From contig NZ_LGLV01000004.1 in assembly GCF_001687365.1 (NCBI RefSeq), forward strand, positions 1 through 64,000: 64,000 bases of DNA, in the 5' to 3' direction. Positions 28,131-38,545 of this stretch are shown here, one piece after another; positions within the stretch are counted from its first letter, which is position 1; each line of letters begins with the position of its first letter. The notes under the pieces were generated by a model. That model worked only from the letters and a program-made list of their open reading frames with translations. It made no database searches and was not told where the DNA came from. The stretch comes from Pararhizobium polonicum. Lineage in GTDB: Bacteria > Pseudomonadota > Alphaproteobacteria > Rhizobiales > Rhizobiaceae. Both the position numbers and the translations under genes were made by a program.

Positions 28131-28424
28131 TCAGATCTCCTGTGCCATCAGGTGATCGATATTGACCCCGATGAGCTGTGTCGTTTTCGTAAATGCGTCC
28201 GACACCTTGGCGAAGGTGAAAGACTGTTTATCCTCTTCCCAGCTTTTCGCTCCGGCCATCAGGACCTGAACGCACAACGCCCCGACGCGCTCCACTGCCG
28301 AGGCGTCGATGACGAGATTGTTGCCGCGCAAAGCCATCAGCTTGCCATGCAGCACGTTGGCCTCGTTCAGATCGAGGACCGGCGCGAGGCTCAAACTTTT
28401 CTGAGCGGCTTTCTTGGTTGCCAT
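28131..28424 (-). CDS. cheS: CheS, degenerate STAS-domain protein
   Basis: This is a 97-residue STAS-type protein at the position of cheS in Sinorhizobium meliloti, where CheS helps CheA bind and dephosphorylate the sink regulator CheY1. The STAS core is visible as NNLVIDASAVERVGALCVQV. The Ser or Thr that is phosphorylated in SpoIIAA-like STAS proteins (usual pattern DSSGL) is replaced by VGALC here, so phosphorylation at that site is unlikely. It lies three bases before cheY1. Confidence 0.85.
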   Translation of the reverse strand: MATKKAAQKSLSLAPVLDLNEANVLHGKLMALRGNNLVIDASAVERVGALCVQVLMAGAKSWEEDKQSFTFAKVSDAFTKTTQLIGVNIDHLMAQEI

Positions 28425-28557
28425 CTCTACTTTCCTTGTCTGACTGGGAGTAATTTACACGGATGGTTCAACGGGTTTTCCGCACGAGCCTTTGAGCCAG
28501 TGCGATGAAGTTCATAGATCGCCGGGAGCGGCTGGTGATGCTTGTGGCGCGTATGCA

Positions 28558-30264
28558 TCAGCGCCCCCAGCCGGCAAGCCGGCCCTGAAGGCCGTAGCCA
28601 TCGTCGAAACCGTCATTCGTCTCGTCAGCCATATCGCCTTGCCGCCCGGCTGCAATCGCGATAGCTGCCGGAGAAGCAAACTGTACCCCACCCGCCCTTG
28701 GCGCATTTCGCTGGACGTGGAACTGGCGGAGCGTCTGGCCGAGTTCGAGGATGACTGTGTGAAGATCGGTGCAGGTCTCCCGGGCTCCGGCAGCCTGAGC
28801 GGCGCCTGCGCCAATGTCGGTGCCGATGCGGCCGAGATCGGATGTGGCCGACTGCAGGCTGGTGACCTGCCCGGCGGCTTCCTCAGCGATGCCGGCGATG
28901 GCGTCGTTGATGCCGCGAACCTGCTCGACGATGCTGCTGATGGCGTCCTGGGTACGGCCGACCCGCTCGACGCCCGCCACGACCTGGGATTTCGTATTCG
29001 AGACCAGCTGCTTGATTTCACGGGCGGCATCGCCGGAGCGCTGCGCCAGCGCCCGGACTTCCTGGGCGACGACTGCGAAGCCTCGGCCGCTTTCGCCAGC
29101 GCGAGCCGCCTCGATGCCGGCGTTGAGCGCCAGCAAATTGGTCTGGAAGGCGATCTCATCGATGACGCCGATGATCTGGCCGATCTTTTCCGCTGAGGCC
29201 TCGATGTCGGCCATGGCGGAAATCGCCTGGCCGGCGATCTCGCCGCTGTGTTCGGCGGACTGACGGGTAACGGCGACGCTCTTTTCCGCGGCTTGCGTCT
29301 GACCGGCATTGTGCTTGACGCGATCGACGATGGCATTGAACGCCGTCACGGCCTCGCCGAGTGCTTCCGACTGTTGCTGTGCCCTGGCGGCAAATTGTCC
29401 GGTTTGACCGACGAGTTCGCGCGACGAAGTCTCCATCGTGGCAGCCCGGTCGGCAAGGCCAATGACCTGGCGCTGCATGACGTCGAGTGCACCGTTCAGC
29501 TCCTGTGCCAGGGGCTGGTAGACGGCGGGCACGTCAGCGGGTGTGCGAACGGAGAGGTCGCCGCGTCCAAGCGCTTGCGTCACGTCGCCGAACAGTGCCA
29601 GCGCTTCGGCTTCGCCCGCCTTGCGTTGCTCGGCGAGCTGGCGCTGGTGGCTGTGGCGCTGTTCGTTGAAGCGCAGGGAAACGGAGATTTCGGTATCGAC
29701 GAAGACGGTGCGGACCAGGGCGGCGACAAGCGCGTTCAATTCCTGCTTGCGCGACTTGCCGAGTGCCAGCACCGATTTTGGCCAGAACTCCTCGATCATC
29801 GAACAGATCAGACGCTCCAGCACCACCGAATGCCCGGCAATTTGCCAGCGTGGGTCGAGCCCCATCTTGCTCTCGGTATCCGACAGAACCTTGACGCGTT
29901 CGGCATAGAGGCTGTCGAAGCGGGCGTCTGTCAGAACACTCCAATGCGACGACTGGAGATCGTGCAACCGGTCGATCTGGCGATCGCTGGAAAAGTGGCG
30001 CGCAGCATCCGGAAAGGTCTGGAGGCGCTGGAAGAGATCCCGCAGCGCGAGCTCCACCTGAGCGCCCAGGGATTGGCGGTTCTTGCGCAGAACGTCGGTC
30101 TGGTCTTCATCGAGCCCGGCAAAACGCAAGCGCTCCAGCAAGCTGCCTGCCTGAGCCTTTCTGGTCTGATCTGGCGACGATTCCTGCCTCAACGCTGTTC
30201 CCCGGTCCGGTGCGCAATTCTCGAAAGCCGTGCGGCTTTCAGAGGTATTCTGTAAAAAATTCAA
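28558..30264 (-). CDS. icpA: soluble globin-like chemoreceptor (IcpA-like)
   Basis: This is a cytoplasmic methyl-accepting receptor of about 568 residues without membrane helices. The N-terminal part (about 43-180) resembles the protoglobin domain of HemAT-type aerotaxis sensors ([10 protein letters not shown] against GLEPKWY-type). The C-terminal signalling hairpin contains [20 protein letters not shown] and [18 protein letters not shown]. No C-terminal pentapeptide for CheR binding is seen. It heads the che operon, as icpA does in S. meliloti. Two oddities: no ATG or GTG start is available (TTG at 30264, or a TTG near residue 42), and by hand alignment Glu131 occupies the place of the proximal haem His. 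Confidence 0.85.
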   Translation of the reverse strand: MNFLQNTSESRTAFENCAPDRGTALRQESSPDQTRKAQAGSLLERLRFAGLDEDQTDVLRKNRQSLGAQVELALRDLFQRLQTFPDAARHFSSDRQIDRLHDLQSSHWSVLTDARFDSLYAERVKVLSDTESKMGLDPRWQIAGHSVVLERLICSMIEEFWPKSVLALGKSRKQELNALVAALVRTVFVDTEISVSLRFNEQRHSHQRQLAEQRKAGEAEALALFGDVTQALGRGDLSVRTPADVPAVYQPLAQELNGALDVMQRQVIGLADRAATMETSSRELVGQTGQFAARAQQQSEALGEAVTAFNAIVDRVKHNAGQTQAAEKSVAVTRQSAEHSGEIAGQAISAMADIEASAEKIGQIIGVIDEIAFQTNLLALNAGIEAARAGESGRGFAVVAQEVRALAQRSGDAAREIKQLVSNTKSQVVAGVERVGRTQDAISSIVEQVRGINDAIAGIAEEAAGQVTSLQSATSDLGRIGTDIGAGAAQAAGARETCTDLHTVILELGQTLRQFHVQRNAPRAGGVQFASPAAIAIAAGRQGDMADETNDGFDDGYGLQGRLAGWGR

Positions 30265-30797
30265 ACAATTGCTGCATCTCCACGTGCCTGAAAGGACACG
30301 CGGCTTCTCAATTCAACGGATGTTCAAAAGGGGCGATGCCCAAGCGCGCCGTCCTGCAGATGCGCGTGCGGGCGGCAGCAACGCCGTCCGACCACGGCAT
30401 TCGGCCGCTTCGTTCCCATGAGTCACCCGGTGAAATGCATACCGGGTCAGAACCGGTTCGTCGGTACGGCATCATGCCTTGCAGGGAAGTAGATTTTCCC
30501 ACTCCGACGTGTACGACCATGTTTATGGTTAATTCCTTGCTTGAAGGTTAACGGTTGATGGTCCGTATCTTCTTTCGCTAAAATTGGACCTGTATGGCTG
30601 CAACCGGGCGCAACCGCATGCGGGCCAAGGGTTTGCACGCGACAGAGAAACAACAGGTTATCACTGGTAAAACTTGGGAATTGATCTATAGGGGGCGGCT
30701 TATTAACTACAGCCTATTCTGACCGAAGCAAGCCATGCGCAAGCATAGCCGGTCAAGGTGAAGCGGCATCATGATGATGACGTAGAAGGGACGAGCA
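30265..30797. promoter_or_regulatory. upstream region of the che operon, no gene seen
   Basis: About 530 bases between the receptor gene and a small plus-strand ORF must carry the che operon promoter. I could not identify a specific promoter class. Visible symmetry is ACCCGGT (30425-30431) with ACCGGGT (30441-30447), followed closely by the palindrome AACCGGTT (30451-30458), which together could be a regulator site. No protein-like reading frame was accepted. Confidence 0.45.
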
Positions 30798-30911
30798 ATG
30801 ATTGTTCTGGGACTGAGCGCCACGCTTATCGCCACCCTGACACTGGCAGCGATCTCCATCCTCCTGAATATCGAGGAAGATCGCAAGTCTTTGCGCTCGC
30901 GCATCTTTTAA
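30798..30911 (+). CDS. small single-pass membrane protein (37 residues)
   Basis: This short frame reads MIVLGLSATLIATLTLAAIS, then a hydrophobic end and the charged tail NIEEDRKSLRSRIF. It would be one membrane helix with a positively and negatively charged cytoplasmic end. A good ribosome-binding site (GAAGGGAC) lies eight bases before the ATG. It ends 73 bases from the convergent rhaK stop. I know no family for it. The combination of ribosome-binding site, clean helix and charged tail makes it more likely real than chance, but it is unproven. Confidence 0.45.
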   Translation: MIVLGLSATLIATLTLAAISILLNIEEDRKSLRSRIF

Positions 30912-30984
30912 AGATCAGAACCATTTCTTCCTGAGAATTTCAACTTTCAGACCCGGCGTTGCTGCTATCCGCGCCGTCTCTTCC

Positions 30985-32361
30985 TCAAAATTCTTCCACC
31001 CGGCCTGCCACAGCGCGCCAGCTTTCGGCATAGGCCTTATAGCTTGCCGGCGTCTCACCACTGAAATCGACGGTATGGATCTGCGCCCGGCTGCCATCCG
31101 CAAGGCATGCGGCGCCAAGGCTGGTGCCGGTGGCGCTCTGGCTGCCGGTCAGCACGGGCCGCCCCGTTGCAGCGCCCAGCATCCGCAGATAGGTCGCGTT
31201 CGCCGCGAACGGCCCCTCGACGACGATCTCTCCCTGTGCGCCAATCAGGTCGAGACAGGTGGCGGTCATCATCGCCAAGTGGAAAGATACGACCGCGAGA
31301 CGTTCGGGACCGGATAATGACGCTTCGTCACAGGTCCAGCGTGCCTTTGCATGCGGGAAAGGCCCCGAACCTTCCGGCACCGATGGCAGGAGCATCCATT
31401 GCGCGGCCGCGACCTCCGCCTCGATTTCGGGAGACACAGCGACGGCCTGATCCTTCATCAGGGTGGAGAATGCACGTCCGCCCATGAAGCGCGCCGATGG
31501 CACCGGATCGCCCAGCGCATTGACGTTGATCAATGTATCGCGCGCCTCGTCCAGCACGGCCTTCTTTGCCCCCATCGCCATGATCACCACCCAGGTTCCG
31601 GTGGAAACGACGGAGAACGGTGCCGACCGTGTCAGGACATGCGGCAGCAGCGAGGAATTGGAATCGTGGATGCCGCAGAAGACCGGCAAGCCTTCCGGCA
31701 GGCCGCAGTCCCTTGCAGCCTGGGGCGTCAGCCCGCCGAGAAGATCGCTTGCCCGGCGCACCGGCGCAAACAGCGGCCGCCAGCCGCGCTCGTCGACCAT
31801 CGTCGAGAAGTCAGCCTTGTCAGGGTTCCAGAGATCGGTGTGGCAACCGAGCGAGGTCAACTCGGTGGAAAACACGCCGCTCAGCCGGTAGGACCAGTAT
31901 TGCGCATAGGTCAGGATGGTCGCGACATCTGCGAACTGCTTGGGGAAGGTCTGTTCCTGCCAGTAGATCTGCGCGCCGATGTTCAGCCCCCCCGGCAACC
32001 GCGCGGCACCGGTCTCGGCAAAGGGCGGGCGAACCGTGTCATACTCGGCCGCCAGCGTATCTGGCCCGGCAAATTCGTAGTCGAGCAGCGGCAAGGCGAG
32101 ATCGCCGTTCCTGTCGAGCAGCACGGCGGTTGCGCCATGGGTGGTCACGGAGATCGCATCGACAGGCGTTTCCGCATTCAGCGCGGCAAGGCTCCCGGCG
32201 ATGAAGCCCCAGAGCCGCTCCACGTCGAAATGCGGATAGAGCCCCTCGGTGGTCACGCCGTTGGCGGTCTTGCGCACCGCCGTTTCCTCGAAACGGTCGA
32301 GATCGACAAGGGCAACCTTGGCATTCGTCTTGCCGATATCGATGACGGCGATGGTTTTCAT
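30985..32361 (-). CDS. rhaK: L-rhamnulokinase RhaK (FGGY family)
   Basis: This is a sugar kinase of the FGGY family (458 residues), with the N-terminal phosphate loop AVIDIGKTNAKVALVDLDR and C-terminal GGRAFSTLMKD and EGPFAANATYLRMLGAATGR segments. In Rhizobium leguminosarum RhaK phosphorylates rhamnulose and is also needed for activity of the rhamnose ABC transporter. It is the last gene of rhaR-S-T-P-Q-U-K, four bases after rhaU. Confidence 0.92.
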   Translation of the reverse strand: MKTIAVIDIGKTNAKVALVDLDRFEETAVRKTANGVTTEGLYPHFDVERLWGFIAGSLAALNAETPVDAISVTTHGATAVLLDRNGDLALPLLDYEFAGPDTLAAEYDTVRPPFAETGAARLPGGLNIGAQIYWQEQTFPKQFADVATILTYAQYWSYRLSGVFSTELTSLGCHTDLWNPDKADFSTMVDERGWRPLFAPVRRASDLLGGLTPQAARDCGLPEGLPVFCGIHDSNSSLLPHVLTRSAPFSVVSTGTWVVIMAMGAKKAVLDEARDTLINVNALGDPVPSARFMGGRAFSTLMKDQAVAVSPEIEAEVAAAQWMLLPSVPEGSGPFPHAKARWTCDEASLSGPERLAVVSFHLAMMTATCLDLIGAQGEIVVEGPFAANATYLRMLGAATGRPVLTGSQSATGTSLGAACLADGSRAQIHTVDFSGETPASYKAYAESWRAVAGRVEEF

Positions 32362-32365
32362 GGGA

Positions 32366-32680
32366 TCACTTCATATGAAAGACGGTGGTCAGCGGCACGG
32401 CGACCGGCTCGTTGTTCGCCTTCGTCTCCATGATATCAGCCATATAGGCCCACCATTTCTGCATCACCGGATGTTCCGGCAGATCGGCCATGGTGTGACC
32501 GTCGCGCCGCCAGAGAACGCCGAACAGCAGGTTTGTCTCTTCATCCAGGTGAATGGAATAATCGGACACGCCGGCAGACGCCAGAAGCTGTGACAATTCC
32601 GGCCAGATCGTATCATGACGGGCCTTGTACTCCCCCGCCATTCCGGGATTGAGCCGCATGCGAAACGCATATTTCTCCAT
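32366..32680 (-). CDS. rhaU: L-rhamnose mutarotase RhaU
   Basis: This 104-residue protein belongs to the rhamnose mutarotase family (RhaM/RhaU), which interconverts alpha and beta anomers of L-rhamnose. Family features are [20 protein letters not shown], the [17 protein letters not shown] core and the TTVFHMK-like end. It lies between rhaQ and rhaK in the rhizobial rha order. Confidence 0.94.
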   Translation of the reverse strand: MEKYAFRMRLNPGMAGEYKARHDTIWPELSQLLASAGVSDYSIHLDEETNLLFGVLWRRDGHTMADLPEHPVMQKWWAYMADIMETKANNEPVAVPLTTVFHMK

Positions 32681-32690
32681 GACCGCCCCC

Positions 32691-33695
32691 TCAGTGAGCC
32701 ATGCGGCGGCGGGCGCGGGCCCACAGGATCGGAAGGGCGATCACCGAAATCAACAGCACACCGATGAAGATCGACATGACAATGCCCGGCACGTTAAGAA
32801 GTCCAAAGCCGAAGGTGACCATGCCCATGATGAAGGCAGCAAGCACGACGCCGGGAATGGTGCCGGAGCCGCCGAGGATGCTGACGCCACCAAGAACCAC
32901 CATGGTCACCACTTCCAGTTCGACGCCGAGCGCAATCGACGGGCGGGTGGAACCGAGCCGCGAGGTCAGGCAGATCGAGGCGATCCCGGCCATCAGGCCC
33001 GTCAGCAGGAACAGGATGAACTTGACGCGGCCGACGCGCACGCCGGAAAACAGCGCCGCCGTCTGGTTGTTGCCGATGGCATAAACCGCGCGGCCGAAAT
33101 TCGTTTTGTGCAACAGCACACTATAGATGATCGCGCAGACGACGAAGAGAGCGAATTCGAACGAGAAGACCCACCAGACATAGCCCTGGCCAAAATAGGC
33201 AAAGCTCGCGGGATAGCCGGTATAGGCCTTGTCACCGAGTATAATGAAGGAGAGGCCGCGAAACAGGCTCATGGTGCCGATGGTGACGACGATCGACGGC
33301 AGGCCAAGGCCGGTGATCAGGAGCCCGTTGACCGCGCCGCAGAGAAGCCCGGTACCGAGGCCGACGACGACCAGCATCGGCGTATCCGCGCCCATGGTAA
33401 CCGCCAGCCCCATGGCCGTCGAGGACAGGGCAATGATCGACGCGACAGAAAGGTCGATCTCGCCGGAAATGATCACCAGCGCCATCGCAAAGGCAATCAG
33501 GGCCTTTTCCGTGAAATTGAACGTTGCGTCCGACAGGTTCCACGGATCGAGGAAATAGGGCGAGGCGAAGGAGTTGATTGCAAAGATCAGAACGGCCACG
33601 ACGAGAAGCAGGCTCTCCCAGCTTTTCAGTGCACGGCTGCCGCGGCTCTGCAGCCGATCGGGAATGACCCGGGGTGAAAGTTGCGCCTCCGCCAT
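32691..33695 (-). CDS. rhaQ: L-rhamnose ABC transporter permease RhaQ
   Basis: This is an inner-membrane permease (334 residues) of the ribose/xylose-type (BPD_transp_2) family with 8-10 hydrophobic segments. Typical motifs are [35 protein letters not shown] and [17 protein letters not shown]. The start was set at ATG 33695, which overlaps the rhaP stop by one base (TGATG); a much longer reading runs through rhaP and was rejected. It forms the transport channel with RhaP. Confidence 0.94.
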   Translation of the reverse strand: MAEAQLSPRVIPDRLQSRGSRALKSWESLLLVVAVLIFAINSFASPYFLDPWNLSDATFNFTEKALIAFAMALVIISGEIDLSVASIIALSSTAMGLAVTMGADTPMLVVVGLGTGLLCGAVNGLLITGLGLPSIVVTIGTMSLFRGLSFIILGDKAYTGYPASFAYFGQGYVWWVFSFEFALFVVCAIIYSVLLHKTNFGRAVYAIGNNQTAALFSGVRVGRVKFILFLLTGLMAGIASICLTSRLGSTRPSIALGVELEVVTMVVLGGVSILGGSGTIPGVVLAAFIMGMVTFGFGLLNVPGIVMSIFIGVLLISVIALPILWARARRRMAH

Positions 33696-34671
33696 CAGAC
33701 CGCCTCCGCTTTCTTGAGAATGACACGGCCCTTGCGCTTTTCGGTGCGAGCGTTGACGGCGACGGCGATGATGATCACCGTTCCGGAAATCGCCAGCTGC
33801 GCGAAGGGCGAAATATTGATGACCGGCAAGGCATTCTTGATGACACCGAGGAACAGGCTGCCAAGCACAGCACCACCGACAGAACCGATGCCACCGGCAA
33901 TCGAGATACCGCCAATGACGCAGGCCGCGATGATATCGAGTTCGAAACCGGCAGCGATATCGACATAGGCCACCGCATAACGGGACACCCAGAGATAACC
34001 GGCCAAACCGGCAAGACCACCGGAGAGGCAATAGGCAAGGAAGCGCGTGCGGCCGACATCGATGCCGGTATAGACAGCCGCATGCGGATTGCCACCGACC
34101 GCGAAGAAGGCCCGGCCGATGGGCGTGCGCGTCATCAGGATATAGACGGCGGCGATGGCCACAACGGACAGCCACGACAGGACCGGAAAGCCGGCAAGCG
34201 GTGCGCGCGGCAGCGCCTTGAAAGCGTCGCTCATCTGGTGGGCATTGATCCAGGCGCCTTTCGTCAGCAGGAAGATCATGCCGCGAAAGATGGTCAGCGT
34301 GCCGAGCGTCACGACGATCGGCGGAATATCGAGTTTCCAGACGAGCAGGCCGTTGATCGAGCCGAGAGCGGCGCCGAGGGCGACGACAGCGATGATGACC
34401 AGCGGGATCGGCACGCCCGGAAAGGCGGCATTGATCATCGCCGCCACCATGCCGCAGAGCGCCAGATTGGCGGCCATCGACAGGTCGATGCAGCGTGTCA
34501 GGATGACCGCCATCTGGCCGAGCGCCAGAATGATCAGGATCGACGTGTCATTATAGACGCGCGCCAGATTGGCCGGCGCGACGAAGCCGGGGAAGCGCAG
34601 CGCGATCAGGGCGACGAGTGCAACAATGGCGACGACCAGCAGGATTTCGCGGTTCTTGAGAAGCTTTGCCA

Positions 34672-34675
<4 letters not shown>
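33695..34675 (-). CDS. rhaP: L-rhamnose ABC transporter permease RhaP
   Basis: This is the second permease (326 residues) of the same sugar ABC family, with the motifs LTRCIDLSMAANLALCGMVA, PIVVTLGTLTIFRGMIFLL and IGGISIAGGIGSVGGAVLG. Its start overlaps the rhaT stop by four bases and its end overlaps rhaQ by one, so RhaT, RhaP and RhaQ should be made in coupled amounts. Confidence 0.94.
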
Positions 34676-36222
<1,547 letters not shown>

Positions 36223-36270
36223 CGGTGTGGTTGAATTTGAAAAACTGTCGACAGGCTATCGCTTGCGCGA

Positions 36271-36393
36271 TTGCCCCTCACCCTAGCCCTCTCCCCGCAT
36301 ACGAGGAGAGGGGGATCATAGAGTTTGCCGCCTGGTCCTTCTCCCCGTCATGACGGGGAGAAGGTGCCCGACAGGGCGGATGAGGGCAGAGCG
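36271..36393. repeat. Rhizobium-type intergenic mosaic repeat (RIME-like) between rhaS and rhaT
   Basis: This segment contains two hairpins. The first has arms CCCTCTCC (36287-36294) and GGAGAGGG (36305-36312). The second is a perfect 28-base palindrome with 14-base arms: left arm CCTTCTCCCCGTCA at 36337-36350, right arm 36351-36364. Flanking text such as CCCTCACCCTAGCCCT and GACAGGGCGGATGAGGG is the familiar form of the intergenic repeats spread through Rhizobiaceae chromosomes. It lies inside the rha operon, so the transcript would fold here. Confidence 0.75.
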
Positions 36394-36398
36394 CTAGA

Positions 36399-37388
36399 TC
36401 AGAAGATCTTGGCGAATTCCTCGACGTTCGATGCGTCATAGACGAACGGATCGGCCATCGCACCTTCGTTGTTGTCGTCGAGCTTGACGGTGCCCATGCG
36501 GCCCATCTTCAGTTCGGCCCCCGGCTTGGCTTCCGCGCCGCCAATCAAGTCATAGGCGATCATGGTAGCGGAATAGCCGAGGTCGATCGGGTTCCAGATG
36601 GCGAAGGACTTGGACGAACCGGCCTTGACGTGGCCAGCCATTTCCGAGGGAAGGCCGAGACCCGTGACGTTGATCTGGCCGACCTTGCCGGCGTCTTCGA
36701 CAGCCTGGGCTGCGGCAACGATGCCGACGGAGGTCGGAGCGATGATCGCCTTGAGGTTCGGATAGGACTGGATCAAGCCCTGCGTCTCGCGGTAGGACTT
36801 GTCGGCAAGGTCGTCGCCGTAAACGGTGGTGACGACGTTGATGCCCTTATAGTTACCCTGAACCTTCTTCATTTCCTCGATCCAGGTGTTCTGGTTGGTC
36901 GAGGTGGCCGTTGCCGAGAGAACGGCTACGTCGCCGCCTTCAGGCAGCTGGTCTGCAGCAAGCTTGATGATCATGTTGCCGATCAGCGGGCTGGACGACG
37001 GGTTCAGATGCATAGCGCGACCTTCCTTGGCGACGCCCGAATCCCAGGAAATCACCTTGATGCCGCGTTCCTGGGCCTTCTTCAGCGCCGGAACGAGCGC
37101 GTCCGTGTCGTTGGCCGAAACGGCAATCGCGTCGACCTTCTGGGCGATCAGCGAGTTGATGACTTCGATCTGGCCTTCGGCCGTCGTCGTCGTCGGGCCG
37201 GTATAAATCACTTCGACGTCGCCGAGTTCCTTGGCGGCTTCCTGCGCGCCCTTGTTGGCCGCTTCGAAGAAGCCGATGCCGAGCGCCTTGACGACAAGCG
37301 CGATCTTCTTGTTTTCCGCATGCGCGGCGTTGGCCATCAGCGCCAGCGATACCGCCGTCGTGACCATCAATGCCTTCAAAATCTTCAT
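36399..37388 (-). CDS. rhaS: L-rhamnose ABC transporter substrate-binding protein RhaS
   Basis: This is the periplasmic binding protein (329 residues) of the rhamnose importer, type I fold (Peripla_BP_4). The signal peptide is MKILKALMVTTAVSLALMAN followed by AAHA. The mature part has ALGIGFFEAANKGAQEAAKE and the family motif VISWDSGVAKEGR. The start at 37388 has an excellent GGGAGGAGAAC ribosome-binding site; a longer frame to 37517 was rejected. It follows rhaR and is expected to be the most abundant product of the operon. Confidence 0.95.
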   Translation of the reverse strand: MKILKALMVTTAVSLALMANAAHAENKKIALVVKALGIGFFEAANKGAQEAAKELGDVEVIYTGPTTTTAEGQIEVINSLIAQKVDAIAVSANDTDALVPALKKAQERGIKVISWDSGVAKEGRAMHLNPSSSPLIGNMIIKLAADQLPEGGDVAVLSATATSTNQNTWIEEMKKVQGNYKGINVVTTVYGDDLADKSYRETQGLIQSYPNLKAIIAPTSVGIVAAAQAVEDAGKVGQINVTGLGLPSEMAGHVKAGSSKSFAIWNPIDLGYSATMIAYDLIGGAEAKPGAELKMGRMGTVKLDDNNEGAMADPFVYDASNVEEFAKIF

Positions 37389-37529
37389 GACGTTCTCCTC
37401 CCGTTTCAGCCGCATACGGTCACGATGACCGCTTTCATCCGGCTTTTTCTGTCGATGCATGCCACATGCTTTCAGGCTCGAATGCCCTGACCATGTGGCG
37501 GTTGACGCACTCCCCACTTCCCACCGGCT

Positions 37530-38342
37530 TTACGCCGACGATGAAGCATTCTCCTCGACAATGCCCGGCCTCGTATTGGCAATGACCAAACCAACGCCTG
37601 CATCTTCGAGCATCTGGACATGCCTGTCCTCGATGCCCGAATCCGTGATCACCGTGGTGATGCGCTTCAGCCCGCACAGAATGAGGCTGGAACGCTTGTG
37701 AAATTTCGACGAGTCGATCAGCACGACGAGTTCGTCGGCCTGATCGATCAGCTTCTGTTCGGCCTGGATAAGCAGCGGATCGCCCTCCATCAGCCCCAGG
37801 GGGCCAAGTCCCTGCGCGCCCATGAACATGCGGCGCGCATAGAAATTGCGCGTCACGTCATTATCGAAAGGGCTGAGAATGATGTTCTGTTCGCGGTAGA
37901 TCGTGCCGCCCGACAGCATCACCGTGTTCTTCGAATGCTTGAGCAAATGCTCGGCAATCGGAAAGGAATTGGTGAACACCTGCATCCGGCGGTTGGCCAG
38001 AAAATGCACCATCTGGAAGGTCGTCGTACCGCCATTGATGATGATCGGCTCGCCGTCCTGACAGAGCGCAACGGCCTCCTTGGCGATTGCCTGCTTCTGA
38101 CGGGCGTGCAGACCTTCGTTGACACTGAAAGGGCGGCCGGCAAGACCGACAAATTGCGGTGGATTGATCGCTTCGGCGCCGCCACGCACCCGGCGCAGCC
38201 GCTTCTGCACGTGCAGCGCCGCGATATCCCTGCGGATCGTCGCTTCGGAACTATCGGTCAGATCGACCAGCTCAGGCACGGTAATGACCGGCTTGTCCTG
38301 GATCGCTGACAGAATGATCCTATGTCGCTCTTTCTCGTGCAT
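37530..38342 (-). CDS. rhaR: DeoR-family regulator RhaR
   Basis: This is a DeoR-type regulator (270 residues). The N-terminal helix-turn-helix (VPELVDLTDSSEATIRRDIA, residues about 20-40) is followed by the DeoR sugar-phosphate-sensing domain with IINGGTTTFQMVHFLANRRM. In Rhizobium leguminosarum RhaR is the repressor of the rha genes. Here it is first in the rhaR-S-T-P-Q-U-K run and divergent from rhaD-I. Four TGAYTGA heptamers in the shared promoter region are the likely operators. Confidence 0.92.
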   Translation of the reverse strand: MHEKERHRIILSAIQDKPVITVPELVDLTDSSEATIRRDIAALHVQKRLRRVRGGAEAINPPQFVGLAGRPFSVNEGLHARQKQAIAKEAVALCQDGEPIIINGGTTTFQMVHFLANRRMQVFTNSFPIAEHLLKHSKNTVMLSGGTIYREQNIILSPFDNDVTRNFYARRMFMGAQGLGPLGLMEGDPLLIQAEQKLIDQADELVVLIDSSKFHKRSSLILCGLKRITTVITDSGIEDRHVQMLEDAGVGLVIANTRPGIVEENASSSA

Positions 38343-38387
38343 TCCACTCCTCCAATACCACCTATGCTTCCATCACGACCGCGCATT

Positions 38388-38458
38388 GTCAATCACATTC
38401 AGTCATATTTTTTCATTGTGCAGTGCAATATGACTGATTTTGATCGTTTATGATTGAC
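38388..38458. promoter_or_regulatory. probable RhaR operator cluster between rhaR and rhaD
   Basis: Four copies of the heptamer TGAYTGA lie in this 71-base stretch: two in reverse orientation (TCAATCA ending at 38395 and TCAGTCA ending at 38405) and two forward (TGACTGA from 38431, TGATTGA from 38451). The inner pair extends to perfect arms CAGTCATATT (38400-38409) and AATATGACTG (38427-38436). The outer pair gives GTCAATCA (38388-38395) and TGATTGAC (38451-38458). DeoR proteins commonly bind such spaced repeats, so control of both divergent units is inferred. Confidence 0.7.
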
Positions 38459-38545
38459 ATCGGCGCGGAGTTTGTGTGATCTGATCGCAACGAATGCGCT
38501 TCCCCGCCCGTCGGCCGGCGCAGAATTGACCGGGAGGAATGATCG

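Noticed and set aside
32691-34175. Apparent 494-residue extended RhaQ
   Set aside because: The extra N-terminal 160 residues come from the wrong frame of rhaP; the ATG at 33695 overlaps the rhaP stop and matches the family start.
36271-36393. Double hairpin as a CRISPR or phage attachment site
   Set aside because: Only two different hairpins without repeat-spacer periodicity, and no integrase or tRNA nearby; the text matches Rhizobiaceae intergenic repeats.
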